Below, piece by piece: positions 55,346 to 64,000 of a stretch of 64,000 bases of DNA. The first letter of the stretch is position 1; each line of letters starts with the position of its first letter. Source of the DNA: Cristatella mucedo (lineage: Eukaryota > Bryozoa > Phylactolaemata > Cristatellidae); the NCBI GenBank assembly GCA_009760855.2, contig WPIO01000113.1, positions 446,001 through 510,000 of the forward strand, in the 5' to 3' direction. The translations under genes were made by a program, and so were the position numbers. The notes below the pieces were generated by a model. It saw only the letters and a program-made list of their open reading frames with translations, had not been told where the DNA came from and searched no databases.

Positions 55346-56520
55346 AGCTTTCGTCAGCGAAGTTAGTATTAATCACTCTTGGAAGAATTTCTGAGGGCGA
55401 CCCTATGAGTGTGGATTTGTCGTCGTACCAGCTCCAACGCGCCGACCGACCGAAAACCTGACTGAGAATGCTAATAGGAAACTCACGACGTACGTCTTTA
55501 ATAATAAGGAAATAGAGTCAATATCCACCACTGAATGTTAAAATACCGATCGGAAGAGTCCTATTGCAGGACTAACGGTGAGACGGTTGCCGTACAACCG
55601 ATTTCAGCCGCGTGCACCGGCCGCTCGCCACACACTTAATACCGGTTCATTTTACGGTAAAAGATATGATTTTCGCTTACAAATATAAAAATAATTATTT
55701 ATAATGTGCAATGAGAAACTAAAATTGGGCAAACATGAAGAAGTTTTGATGACATAGAACCGAAACCACGTGTCAACCCTTGCGTGCGACCTTCGCATCG
55801 TTTGGGTGCTATGCCTTTATGCTGGCTGTGCGAGCCGTCAAACGACTTTGATGCCCTCGTCAAGCTACAAATAAGTGGCGTCTAGATAGACGTTTTAAAA
55901 TATCCGTTCGTTCTGCCACGTTGTACTCTGCTGAGCGGTCGTAGTTCAGTCTGTTTAGCAGCGCCAGTGCAATGCGTTTTGCACTGCTCTCTTTTAGTTT
56001 TCGGTTTGGGCTTGCCTTCTTACCAGGGCGGTGTTATTGGGCTCATTTCCTGCCCACAGTTCCAAACTTGCAATCGTATTTTTGAGAAGGTTTGCTTGCA
56101 GCCCATTTATTTGACTGCCGAGATTAACCAGCTTCCGTCATCAGGCCGGGGTTCACAAAGTTGGTAATGTGATAAAAGCGTTAAATTTCGTTAACTAAAT
56201 AATTTGACTTTTCTCTAACGCTCACGAGCCAAGGCACACTTGTACAGCGGTCTAGAAGCCTATTACGCAAAACTGTGATAAAATAAATAGGCTCACCAAG
56301 CGTCTCATCGTGCTATCCCCTGGAAGAGCGGCTTCTAGTGAGTTAGGGAAGTCCACACGAAAACAGCGGCATGCCTGAGTCGCAATAGCACGGGAAGGGG
56401 CTTGGCGTTCTACAAATAAAAGCTCATTCGATCTCTGTGACCGTTATACCTTGAGCTACTTCACTGAATGGTAGCATCCTAAATGAAATTACCGCTGTGA
56501 ATACTGTGTAAAAATAAAAG
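55346..56520. other. Unclassified conserved block (unit C)
   Basis: Nearly the same as B 42111-43290. The short frame at 55967-56167 carries several amino-acid changes from B (for example GLPSYQ, QTCNRIF), arguing against a maintained protein. Confidence 0.4.
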
Positions 56521-56960
56521 AAAAAATACACTGATATGGTGCCCTCGGATAAATTAATGTTTTTCTGGGTACTTCACCTATGCTGCAAAGGAAGCATGGT
56601 TGAATGGTTAGTGGTAGCATGCCAAATGAAAAAGAAGCATAATACGGTTAGAGGTGTTTTGCACATGGTCAGCTTAGCTTCTTTAAAATGTTATGTCAGA
56701 ATATGTCGAGACTCAAGTCCCAAGTGTGTTACAGGCTCCGGTAGTATACGAAATAAAGAAGCCGCTCCTAAGTATTGGAGGTACGATCTAAATCTAAATG
56801 CTAAATGATTAGATTTTTCAAAGCTTAGGGCAGGATGCATAGTTCCCTCGGTCTAATTTTGCTGTTGAGTTGTGGCCTGACAGCAGCTTTTTTGAGAGGT
56901 ATTGGGACATGATCCTTCCTATCGCCCACATTATCTTTGTGGCTTTGGTGAGTTATAGAC
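56521..56960 (-). repeat. Alpha LINE relic, antisense, across the C/D junction
   Basis: The left part (to about 56625) matches the B/C junction. From catgccaaatgaaaaagaag it matches the A/B junction instead. Confidence 0.65.
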
Positions 56961-57062
56961 GCATGTACAAAAAACCATCAATCACCAAGTCCTTCTTGAA
57001 TGCCTTTCATCTCGCCTGGCATCACTGGCACTGCATATCAAAGGTTGAGGTCATATTTGTGA

Positions 57063-58230
57063 AGGAGGCTCCAGAGTATTGATGTGAATAAAATAGATCA
57101 TCCGAGGGAAGACTGAAGAGTGGCGTTCCTCGGGGCTCTGTGCTTGGCTAGGATCCTATTCCGGTTAGGAATCTTCCTCTCACCGATTTGATTGCTAGGC
57201 TAAAACCAAGGCTTTCGCTACTATTCAGATGACACTCAGTTGTACCTTTGCAATGATCCCTACCTTCTACCAACCATGTTCAATTTTCCCATCTGCCTCC
57301 CTGCATGTATAGATGACATCCACACATGGATGTTAGCCAACCTTAAATGGAATGAGGATAGATATAACTTACAAGCTATGCGCAAGCAAGATATGATTCA
57401 CGAAATCAAAAAAGTTAAATAAATTCTAAATGTTGGGCTTGTTTTGGCTGGGATACTACATCGAAATTGGTCCAAGCATTTTGCGGCATCTCCTCTCGAC
57501 ATAAGTAACTCAGTTCCTGCTGGTCTATCTGCATGTATAATCAGGCACTTACAGTTACAGCAAAACTTTGCAGCTAGGGTCAGCTTTCGTGAGCGCCCCT
57601 TATCGCTACAGCGTACCACTTCTCACCGACTTGTATCGGCTCCCAAAAAAGCAGTTCTTCGAATTTAAGATTCAGCGGTTTATTTGTATTTCCATGGTTA
57701 TCTGATGAACGCACTACCGTTATAACATCCCCTGAAATGAAGACATTTCAAAAGAAGCATACAATGCACCGGTTTGTCACAGAGGTTTGTGAGTCCCTGT
57801 GATCGTCCTTCGTGTGCATGTACTTTTTTGAACTAGGCTTGCTGCTTTTGCATTTTATAACAATAATAATAATAATGTACGCGATAAAGAGCTCTCAGAG
57901 AACTTAATCTCTTTCTAGGCGCTTTACATTTGCTGCAAAGGGAAATGCAATTAAATGGTAAGTAAAATCATGCTTGAAAAACAAAAAAATGAATAACATG
58001 GTTAGGGGTGACATGGACAGGGTCAGCATGCAAATGTGGTTACAACAAAACTTTCGGTAATGCTTTCTTTACATCATCTACCCTGTGCATGTCACCCTAA
58101 CCATGTTATATACGCTGTTTATTTATCAAGCATGATATTACTCACTATTCAATTGCATTTCCCTTTGCAGCAAATGTAAAGCCCCTACAAAGAGATTCTG
58201 AGGGCTCTTTATCAAGTGCATTTTTATTAT
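57063..58230 (+). repeat. Alpha LINE relic, sense (unit D)
   Basis: As 318-1490, interrupted by the antisense 3' end at 57858-58038. Confidence 0.75.
57858..58038 (-). mobile_element. Inserted alpha LINE 3' end, antisense (unit D)
   Basis: Left flank TTTA (57854-57857, one change) and right flank GTTA (58039-58042). Confidence 0.78.
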
Positions 58231-58247
58231 TATTCATATAATTATCT

Positions 58248-58325
58248 ATGAAATGCCTAGAAAGAGATTCAGTTCTTTGAGGGCGCTAAACAAATCCATT
58301 ACTTTCATTATTATTGTCATTATTA
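58248..58325 (+). repeat. Isolated alpha-type 3' tail (unit D)
   Basis: gaaatgcctagaaagagatt with ATT-rich end. Confidence 0.55.
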
Positions 58326-58330
58326 GTTCT

Positions 58331-58965
58331 GTTGGGATCGTAATAGAGATGCATACGCCAGCCTCAGACAGTGCAGCACCCAGAGGTTGTCTGCCGGTAC
58401 AGGGCACGGGGGGGGGGGGGCCGACCCGACCTTGACTGACCAATCGAGGCACAGCTTTGATGGTGCCGGGGCTAGTAACGGCGCTGGCCAATCGGAGCGC
58501 AGCGTTCCTGGGTGCAGATAACCGGAAGCCCCAATAGCGTTAACGCCTATAGACGGAGTTGTTGATTAAAAGTTGTCGAGTTTGGTTGAGCTCGTAGTGC
58601 TAAAGTCGTTTTTTTGCAATGCGCACGCTAACACACACTCACAACAATAAATGTTGAGATCGTAATAGAGATGCACACGCCAGCGTACGACTCGGCCTTG
58701 CCCAGAGGTTGCCTGCCAGTCCTAATCTTGGAGACCTTTACTGACTAATCTAGGCATAGCCTCCCTGCAGCTGGCACTAGCAACCGCACTGGCCAATCGG
58801 AGAGCAGCGTCCCTGGGTGCAGGCAATAGGAAGCTCCGTTGGCAATAATGTCTGCAGAGAGAGTTATTGATTAGACGTTTTGAGTTCGGTTATGTTCCAA
58901 GTGTTTAAATCGTTTGCTGTTAAGCAATACCAGCTCACACACGTGCTCATAACAGTTCGTGTGCA
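58331..58965. repeat. CCAAT-bearing tandem repeat, two copies (unit D)
   Basis: Starts at 58331 and 58653 (spacing 322). The G run is 13 long (58408-58420). Three CCAATC boxes remain in total. Confidence 0.8.
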
Positions 58966-59009
58966 CATAACTGCTTACATTATGCATGCTGCTCATCGAC
59001 GTTGCCACC

Positions 59010-59115
59010 AGTCTTATGGTAATGTTTTCAATTTCAATACGTCTGTAAAGTGCTTAGAAAGAGATCCAGTTCTGTGCCATACGAATGTATTATTTTTATT
59101 ATTGTTATCACTAAG
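59010..59115 (+). repeat. Alpha-type 3' tail (unit D)
   Basis: gtaaagtgcttagaaagag followed by ATT-rich sequence. Confidence 0.5.
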
Positions 59116-59239
59116 TCAGGTGTGAGTTCGTGGCTTCAGAAGAATAAGAACGAAAGGCTCGGTTTAGAAAATGATTTGCTGATTAATCGCACACCAGAAC
59201 CAATTGAGTCTGAGGCCTATGTTTTATATTACCCAAGCT

Positions 59240-59790
59240 AATTGAAGACGGTTTGGATAATATGATTGGCCAGGAGAATGAAGGGAAGTAAAAGTGAGTG
59301 ACAGAATAACCATTAAGTCGTTATGCTGCTTACTTGGGAGCCAGTGCCGCTCAATGAGAAATGATGTCATGTAGTTGTGGCATTCACATGAGACTAGCTT
59401 GGTTTTAGGGCTTTGCATCAGCATCGTATAACATTTGCCAGATGAAATGTGATTGGTGAGTTATGGAAGTGGTGACACGATGCCATTAATGACCAACTTG
59501 GATGTGGCATCCCTATCTAACTAAGCAGGCCCAATCCTTTGTAATATTACTGAGCTAAACACTGGCAGAGTTGAATGTTAAGCTGGTCTGGTTGTCTGGT
59601 GAACGTCACTTTCAGACATAGCACCCAGATTTCATGCAGATGCATCTGAGCGATAGGCTGACCTAGATCAGTTTGAGAGGTATGCGGTTCAATAAATGAA
59701 TAACACCAGGATTTCTCATAATTTGTCAGCTTGTTCTCTGTCATTAGATTTTAGAGTGTTTAGTGTCATCTCAGTGAGTGGTTCAGCAAT
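59240..59790 (-). repeat. Alpha LINE relic, antisense (unit D)
   Basis: Counterpart of 2480-3060. Confidence 0.65.
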
Positions 59791-60400
59791 CCCTGTTTTA
59801 ATGTGGTTACATAAGTTTGACTTGCTCAAAAGCAGAGATGGATCACACTTTAGGTATGCATGCTAGCCGTTATTCAAAAACGTCAATGCTAATGGTCTTC
59901 CGGTTTCGTAATCCTCAGGTGATTTTTGATACTTCAGAGGACCCTATATACTGGTTAAATAAGATGGCAAGATATTCTTAATTTGGTCATTACAAGACTT
60001 GATAGGTTACAATCTTGATAGAAAAAGTTTGATCAGCCTCTTGCCTTTTGAAGAGAGTAGAGAGCAGTGCAAGCACCCTAACGTAGTCACCCAACGTACA
60101 GGATTTGACACATAACCGGTCAGTTTACCTAGTGAAAAAACACTTAAAATGATTCTGTTCGGGTTAAAGGCGATTTGTGGTAAACGAATTTAAATTGAGG
60201 TCCGACTCACTGGAGACCCAGCAAGATTTGATATGGGCTGAGGAGTATGTAATAGATTAAACCTAAACTCAACGGCCTATCTATTTCATGACCATACTTT
60301 GATTTAGAAAATGAAAGGCTTAACCGTCACAATCGGCTTAGTAAACATATTTCGGACAGCATAAGCAGAGAATCTAGGTGCCTAATTTCAAGGAGACCTT
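59791..60400. other. Unclassified spacer (unit D)
   Basis: Counterpart of 3061-3635; nothing recognised. Confidence 0.45.
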
Positions 60401-60630
60401 TTGCTAGACGACATAAATTTTGCAGTCATGTCGGCCCACTTCCAGCTAGGTAGCCTAATACAAATTGAGGTCATTTCAACATAAATAATAAACACCAGTT
60501 GCTCCTCGCATTTGTGGGAGCTTGTCTTGAGTTCTGTATCTCACTGCCTGCGATGACGGATACAACCAGTTGCTTACAGTTGATTCAAAACTCTGGAGGC
60601 AGACTTGTCTGTAGCAATCTGTGTAATTAC
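60401..60630 (+). repeat. Alpha LINE relic, sense fragment (unit D)
   Basis: Counterpart of 3636-3885, interrupted by the SINE. Confidence 0.55.
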
Positions 60631-60641
60631 TACATCTCTAC

Positions 60642-60770
60642 GAGCTGGTTCGGTCTAGCGGTTATGGTGCTCCCCTAGACCAAGGACTGACTGAGCTCGT
60701 GGGCTCGATCCCCGAGGCACATGTGAATCGCCTGAATAAAGATTAAGTTATCTTGGGGCGCTATATAAAT
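60642..60770 (+). mobile_element. tRNA-derived SINE (unit D)
   Basis: Box A tcggtctagcgg near 60650 and box B ggctcgatccc near 60701. The tail has one change (gttatcttgg). Confidence 0.8.
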
Positions 60771-61223
60771 GAGCTATATTTTATACATATATTTATCTTA
60801 CTGCTACTTGCCGACTACATAGCCAATGCCCAGGCAGTAGTGACATGCACAGTTGCCCCTGTATCTTAGACGTGGAGGGAAAGTGCAGTCTCTTTTCAAA
60901 ATTTTGTTCTTTATTTCAGAAGCACCGTGTAAATGCTACTTTACATGTGCACTACTAGTGCACTATTACTAGTGCACTACTCATTGAACGTTAGTAGCCA
61001 GAGGTGCCAACACCCGATGGCCACGTGTTTCTTGTGTACGTTAGCTTGCTGGCCTAAGCACGATAGTTGTGCTATGTTATATGCTCGTCTAGTTTTGATA
61101 CTGTGCACGTCGTTTTTCGTCGGTTCTTGTATATAACATAGGTGGTTGTGTTGCATCTGCATGAAGATTAGGTTATGGCTAACTGCTTAGTTTATTGCTA
61201 CCGATAAAGGTTCACTTGATTGA
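60771..61223. other. Region upstream of zinc-finger gene D
   Basis: As 4027-4518, with the repeated actagtgcac units at 60953-60980. Confidence 0.35.
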
Positions 61224-61514
61224 GTGCCTCAGCTGTTGCTTCCATTGTCATACTCAAAGCTCCTGTTGAGTGAAGGCTGGTGCTGCAGCAGCACTGTACA
61301 TGCCTGTTTATCGTTGCAGCAGCCAAGCCTCACAGCCAATAGAAGCTGCACGTGTGGCAACGCCGGTGAGAATGCATGCAACCCTTTCAGCAGGTTCAAC
61401 ATTCACCTAGGCGGCCTGAAGCGTCACCAGAACATTCACATGGGCCAGCGGTTCCTCGTTTGCAACAAGTAAGGAAACCGTTTCACGAAGCTCAGCGGCC
61501 TAAAGCTTCACCAA
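61224..61514 (+). pseudogene. 5' part of zinc-finger gene D, out of frame with the array
   Basis: Degenerate first finger, then TAA at 61470-61472 exactly as in A (the only two units with it), and the shared one-base loss at the A run 61513-61515. Confidence 0.7.
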
Positions 61515-62554
61515 ACATACACATGGGTGAGAGGCCCCACGAGTTCAACCAGTGTGATGCAGGCTACTCGAAGCTCAGCAAATTGACGACCCACAAGCAC
61601 AAACAGACGGGCAAGCGGCCATATTCTTGCAAAGAGTGCGGCAAGTGCTATGCTTACCCAGGCAGCCTGAAACGGCACCAGCTCACGCACACTGGCGAGC
61701 GGCCACATGCCTGTGACCAATGCGGCAACAGCTTCAGCCAGCTCGACGTCCTTAAACGGCACCAGCTCACCCACACAGGCGAGCGGCCATACGCATGCAA
61801 CCAGTGTGACAAGCACTTTGCTCAACTCGGCGATCTGAATCGGCACCAGCGCATGCACACAGGCGAGAAGCCCTACACTTGCGACCTGTGTGGAAACTGT
61901 TTCACTCGGCTCAACAGACTGAAACGGCACCAGCTCACACACACTGGTGAGCGGCCACATGCCTGTGACCAATGCGGCAACAGCTTCAGCCAGCTCGACG
62001 TCCTTAAACGGCACCAGCGCACACCCACGGGCGAGCGGCCGTACATATGTGGAGAATGCGGCATGGGTTTTTCTCAGCCAAGCAGCCTGAAGCGGCACCA
62101 GCTCACCCACACAGGCGAGCGGCCATACGCATGCAACCAGTGTGAAAAGCACTTTGCTCAACTCGGCGATCTGAATCGGCACCAGCGCACGCACACGGGC
62201 GAGAAGCCGTACACTTGCGAACTGTGTGGAAACTGCTTCACCCGGTTGGACCTCCTAAAGCAGCACCAGCGCACTCACACGGGTGAGCGGCCGTACATAT
62301 GCAATCAGTGCAACAAGCACTTTGCTCAACTCGGCGATCTGAATCGGCACCAGCGAACGCACACGGGCGAGAAGCCGTACACTTGCGACCTATGTGGAAA
62401 CTGCTTCAGCCAACTCGGCGTCCTGAAACGGCACCAGCTAACGCACACAGGCGAGAAGCCGTACACTTGCGACCTGTGTGGAAACTGCTTCACTCGGCTC
62501 TCCAGCCTGAAGCGGCACCAGCTCATGCACAATGGCGAAAGATCTCACGCCTGA
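61376..62554 (+). CDS. C2H2 zinc-finger protein D (eleven fingers)
   Basis: Longest array: 392 open codons, or 343 from the conserved ATG at 61523. After the degenerate finger come eleven fingers with first cysteines at residue 85 and every 28 residues to 365. Inferred contacts (-1,2,3,6) are YGSR, QDVR, QGDR, RNRR, QDVR, QSSR, QGDR, RDLQ, QGDR, QGVR and RSSR. QDVR occurs twice and QGDR three times, so three fingers were gained by in-frame duplication relative to A and C. In the fifth finger the last zinc-binding His is Pro (RHQRTP, residue 217), likely weakening that finger. The tail MHNGERSHA is as in the others. Predicted nuclear DNA-binding protein; target and expression unknown. Confidence 0.75.
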   Translation: MQPFQQVQHSPRRPEASPEHSHGPAVPRLQQVRKPFHEAQRPKASPNIHMGERPHEFNQCDAGYSKLSKLTTHKHKQTGKRPYSCKECGKCYAYPGSLKRHQLTHTGERPHACDQCGNSFSQLDVLKRHQLTHTGERPYACNQCDKHFAQLGDLNRHQRMHTGEKPYTCDLCGNCFTRLNRLKRHQLTHTGERPHACDQCGNSFSQLDVLKRHQRTPTGERPYICGECGMGFSQPSSLKRHQLTHTGERPYACNQCEKHFAQLGDLNRHQRTHTGEKPYTCELCGNCFTRLDLLKQHQRTHTGERPYICNQCNKHFAQLGDLNRHQRTHTGEKPYTCDLCGNCFSQLGVLKRHQLTHTGEKPYTCDLCGNCFTRLSSLKRHQLMHNGERSHA

Positions 62555-64000
62555 GATCAATTCGGCACGCTTTTCTATGATCCCAGCAGGCAGAGGCTGC
62601 CTCGGTATATGCATGTCGACGACCACCACCACTCAGCAGCAGCCATTGCTGCACCCGAAGAGGGTCGTGTAGGGCCGATCTTGGGCCAGGCGATGTGCTG
62701 CCAGGCTGCAGCTCTAGTTTGTGACTGGTTTGCTGTTGCTGCTTTTGACACCGCTGCTGATACAGCCGATGCATTCTTTGTTTCGTCTATTGTTCTTTGC
62801 CATGCCAGACCTCGATCGATTAGTAATGACCTGTACTGCGATTTTAGAAAGAAAGCTCATAGTTACTGTGGCCTTATCACTCTTGATTTGGATGAAACCC
62901 AAAGCAATGCATTTGGGCAGCCTCATCAAAAGGCCAGCAGTAATCAGCTGACGTATCTATCATTCCTTTACGCCCTAAAACCTTTTCCCATAACGCGATT
63001 GGTTTACAAAAGTACTTGGCATCAGGCTCTCGTGGTCTTCTGTTAGTGAGGCTCCCTTCGAGTTTAGATATCAACCAATTCGGATTTTAAAAGCTAGTAC
63101 AATCATATGGCTTTTAACATGCAGCCTTGTAATTAAATTTACTTTCAAGATCCTCTGGCTAGCTAGCTCGTTAGCTAGCTAGCTAGCTAGTTCTCAGCAC
63201 ATGCTACTCTCGTTGCACTTTTGCCTCGCTGCATGCTACTAACGGCTCTACATGTCTTCTTGTATGCTTTTGCATGCTAGTCTAAGGTTGGTCGCTTTGG
63301 TTATAGTTTGCTCTTGGTTGTCTCTGCTATTGGTTATCTCTGCTATTACAGCAGGCCGTGAAGCACCTGGTTTGAGATTTGGTTCTTTCAGGTCACTATA
63401 ATAATAGGATATTATTATTACAGAATAGTAATTATTAGTATACTAATACTATATCTTAACCATTATGTAATTGTAATTATTTAAAAAAAATATTTTAATT
63501 ATATTAGGTTACCTAATAGTAATAAAACTAATAAGATATCTGATAGTGCAGTCTTGAATAGCTGAATCCCTATCTAGGCACTGTATATTCTGGAGAGGAA
63601 GCAAGTCAATCGCCAAGTGATAAAATGCAAACCACCAGCATGCATTAGAATGCCAGTACTAGAAGACACTGTTCGGGGCAAATGCTGTATGGAACAGGTG
63701 GGGTTTTGCTACCCTTTAAATGTCAAGCCTTGAGCTGACGTGAAGTCTGTTGGGATTGAGGTTCTGTTTGGTTGTGAGCTCACTGATGACATGGTTTTCA
63801 ATATATTTTTAGGTTGGTCATATACATAGTTAAACAGCTTGAGCAAGACAAGTAGATTAAGTTAGACCAGTAGGTGACATGACAATTATCTTAACTTAAA
63901 AGCAAGGTTGGTAATTTTGAGCTGCGGAATTAGAGAACCTATCAGTACTTACATTGCATGGAAGTTGATAGGTTTCATGAAGGAAAGCCAATGTAGACAT
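62555..64000 (+). other. Conserved 3' flank of zinc-finger gene D (runs off the window)
   Basis: Collinear with 5556-7020, including the AT-rich block at 63395-63535 and aataaaactaataag near 63522. A stretch equivalent to A 6167-6215 is replaced by a TAGC repeat at 63157-63191. Confidence 0.58.
63157..63191. repeat. (TAGC)n self-complementary repeat
   Basis: ggctagctagctcgttagc then further tagc units. A, B and C have one or two gctagc only. Confidence 0.8.

Larger units (their letters stand above)
43509..56744. repeat. Segmental duplication unit C (13.2 kb, shortened)
   Basis: The 5' half is nearly identical to unit A (the zinc-finger genes differ at only a few residues), while the 3' half (about 54930-56630) follows unit B. 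About 6 kb equivalent to A 7376-13390 is missing at a clean junction near 50905. A further piece equivalent to A 15150-16150 is missing near 52830. A 0.48-kb inverted segment replaces the LTR region at 51828-52305. Confidence 0.92.
56745..64000. repeat. Segmental duplication unit D (partial, cut by window end)
   Basis: Collinear with units A and C from its start through the zinc-finger gene (61376-62554) and 1.4 kb of 3' flank. Its finger array is the longest, with eleven fingers. The first 200 bases look like the A/B junction rather than the B/C junction, which suggests past exchange. Confidence 0.92.

Overview
The window is non-coding-rich eukaryotic nuclear DNA, most likely from an invertebrate animal. 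The signs are degenerate non-LTR retrotransposons of the CR1/L2 type, tRNA-derived SINEs, AT/CA microsatellites, a Ty3-like LTR element and C2H2 zinc-finger (ZNF) genes with TGEKP/TGERP linkers. I do not recognise the species. All similarity statements come from reading the sequence by eye; no percentages were computed.

Layout: four head-to-tail copies of one segmental duplication. Taking base 1 as an arbitrary unit start, unit A is 1-21856, B is 21857-43508, C is 43509-56744 and D is 56745 to the window end. A and B are about 21.7 kb, C is shortened to 13.2 kb by deletions, and D is cut by the window edge. Each unit runs in this order: LINE relics; a CCAAT-bearing tandem repeat (2, 3, 2 and 2 copies in A-D); antisense LINE relic; tRNA-derived SINE; a ZNF gene (8, 7, 8 and 11 intact-looking or near-intact fingers); and a conserved 3' flank. 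In A and B there follows a second, decayed copy of that 3' flank with no finger exon. Then come more LINE pieces, an AT/CA microsatellite, and a GC-rich block that leads into the next unit.

The ZNF genes are the only convincing host coding sequences. Each is a single open array of 28-residue fingers ending in the same MHNGERSHA tail. Two older fingers upstream are cut off by a one-base deletion shared by all four copies, so the open array starts in a different frame from its 5' part. No effector domain (KRAB, SCAN, ZAD, BTB) is visible. The cluster looks like a locally expanding, TE-rich ZNF family, but whether the copies are translated cannot be decided here.

Two LINE families dominate. Family alpha has an (ATT)n tail and a short terminal stem-loop. 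Its best copy lies at 17776-20010 (minus strand) and inserted only in unit A, with intact empty sites in B and C. Family beta has an (ACATT)-like tail and a C-terminal region resembling L2 elements. The main SINE carries the alpha-type 3' end and was probably mobilised by alpha. Unit-specific insertions, a 6-kb deletion, an inverted piece in C and mosaic junctions show that the array was reshaped by retrotransposition, unequal exchange and possibly gene conversion.
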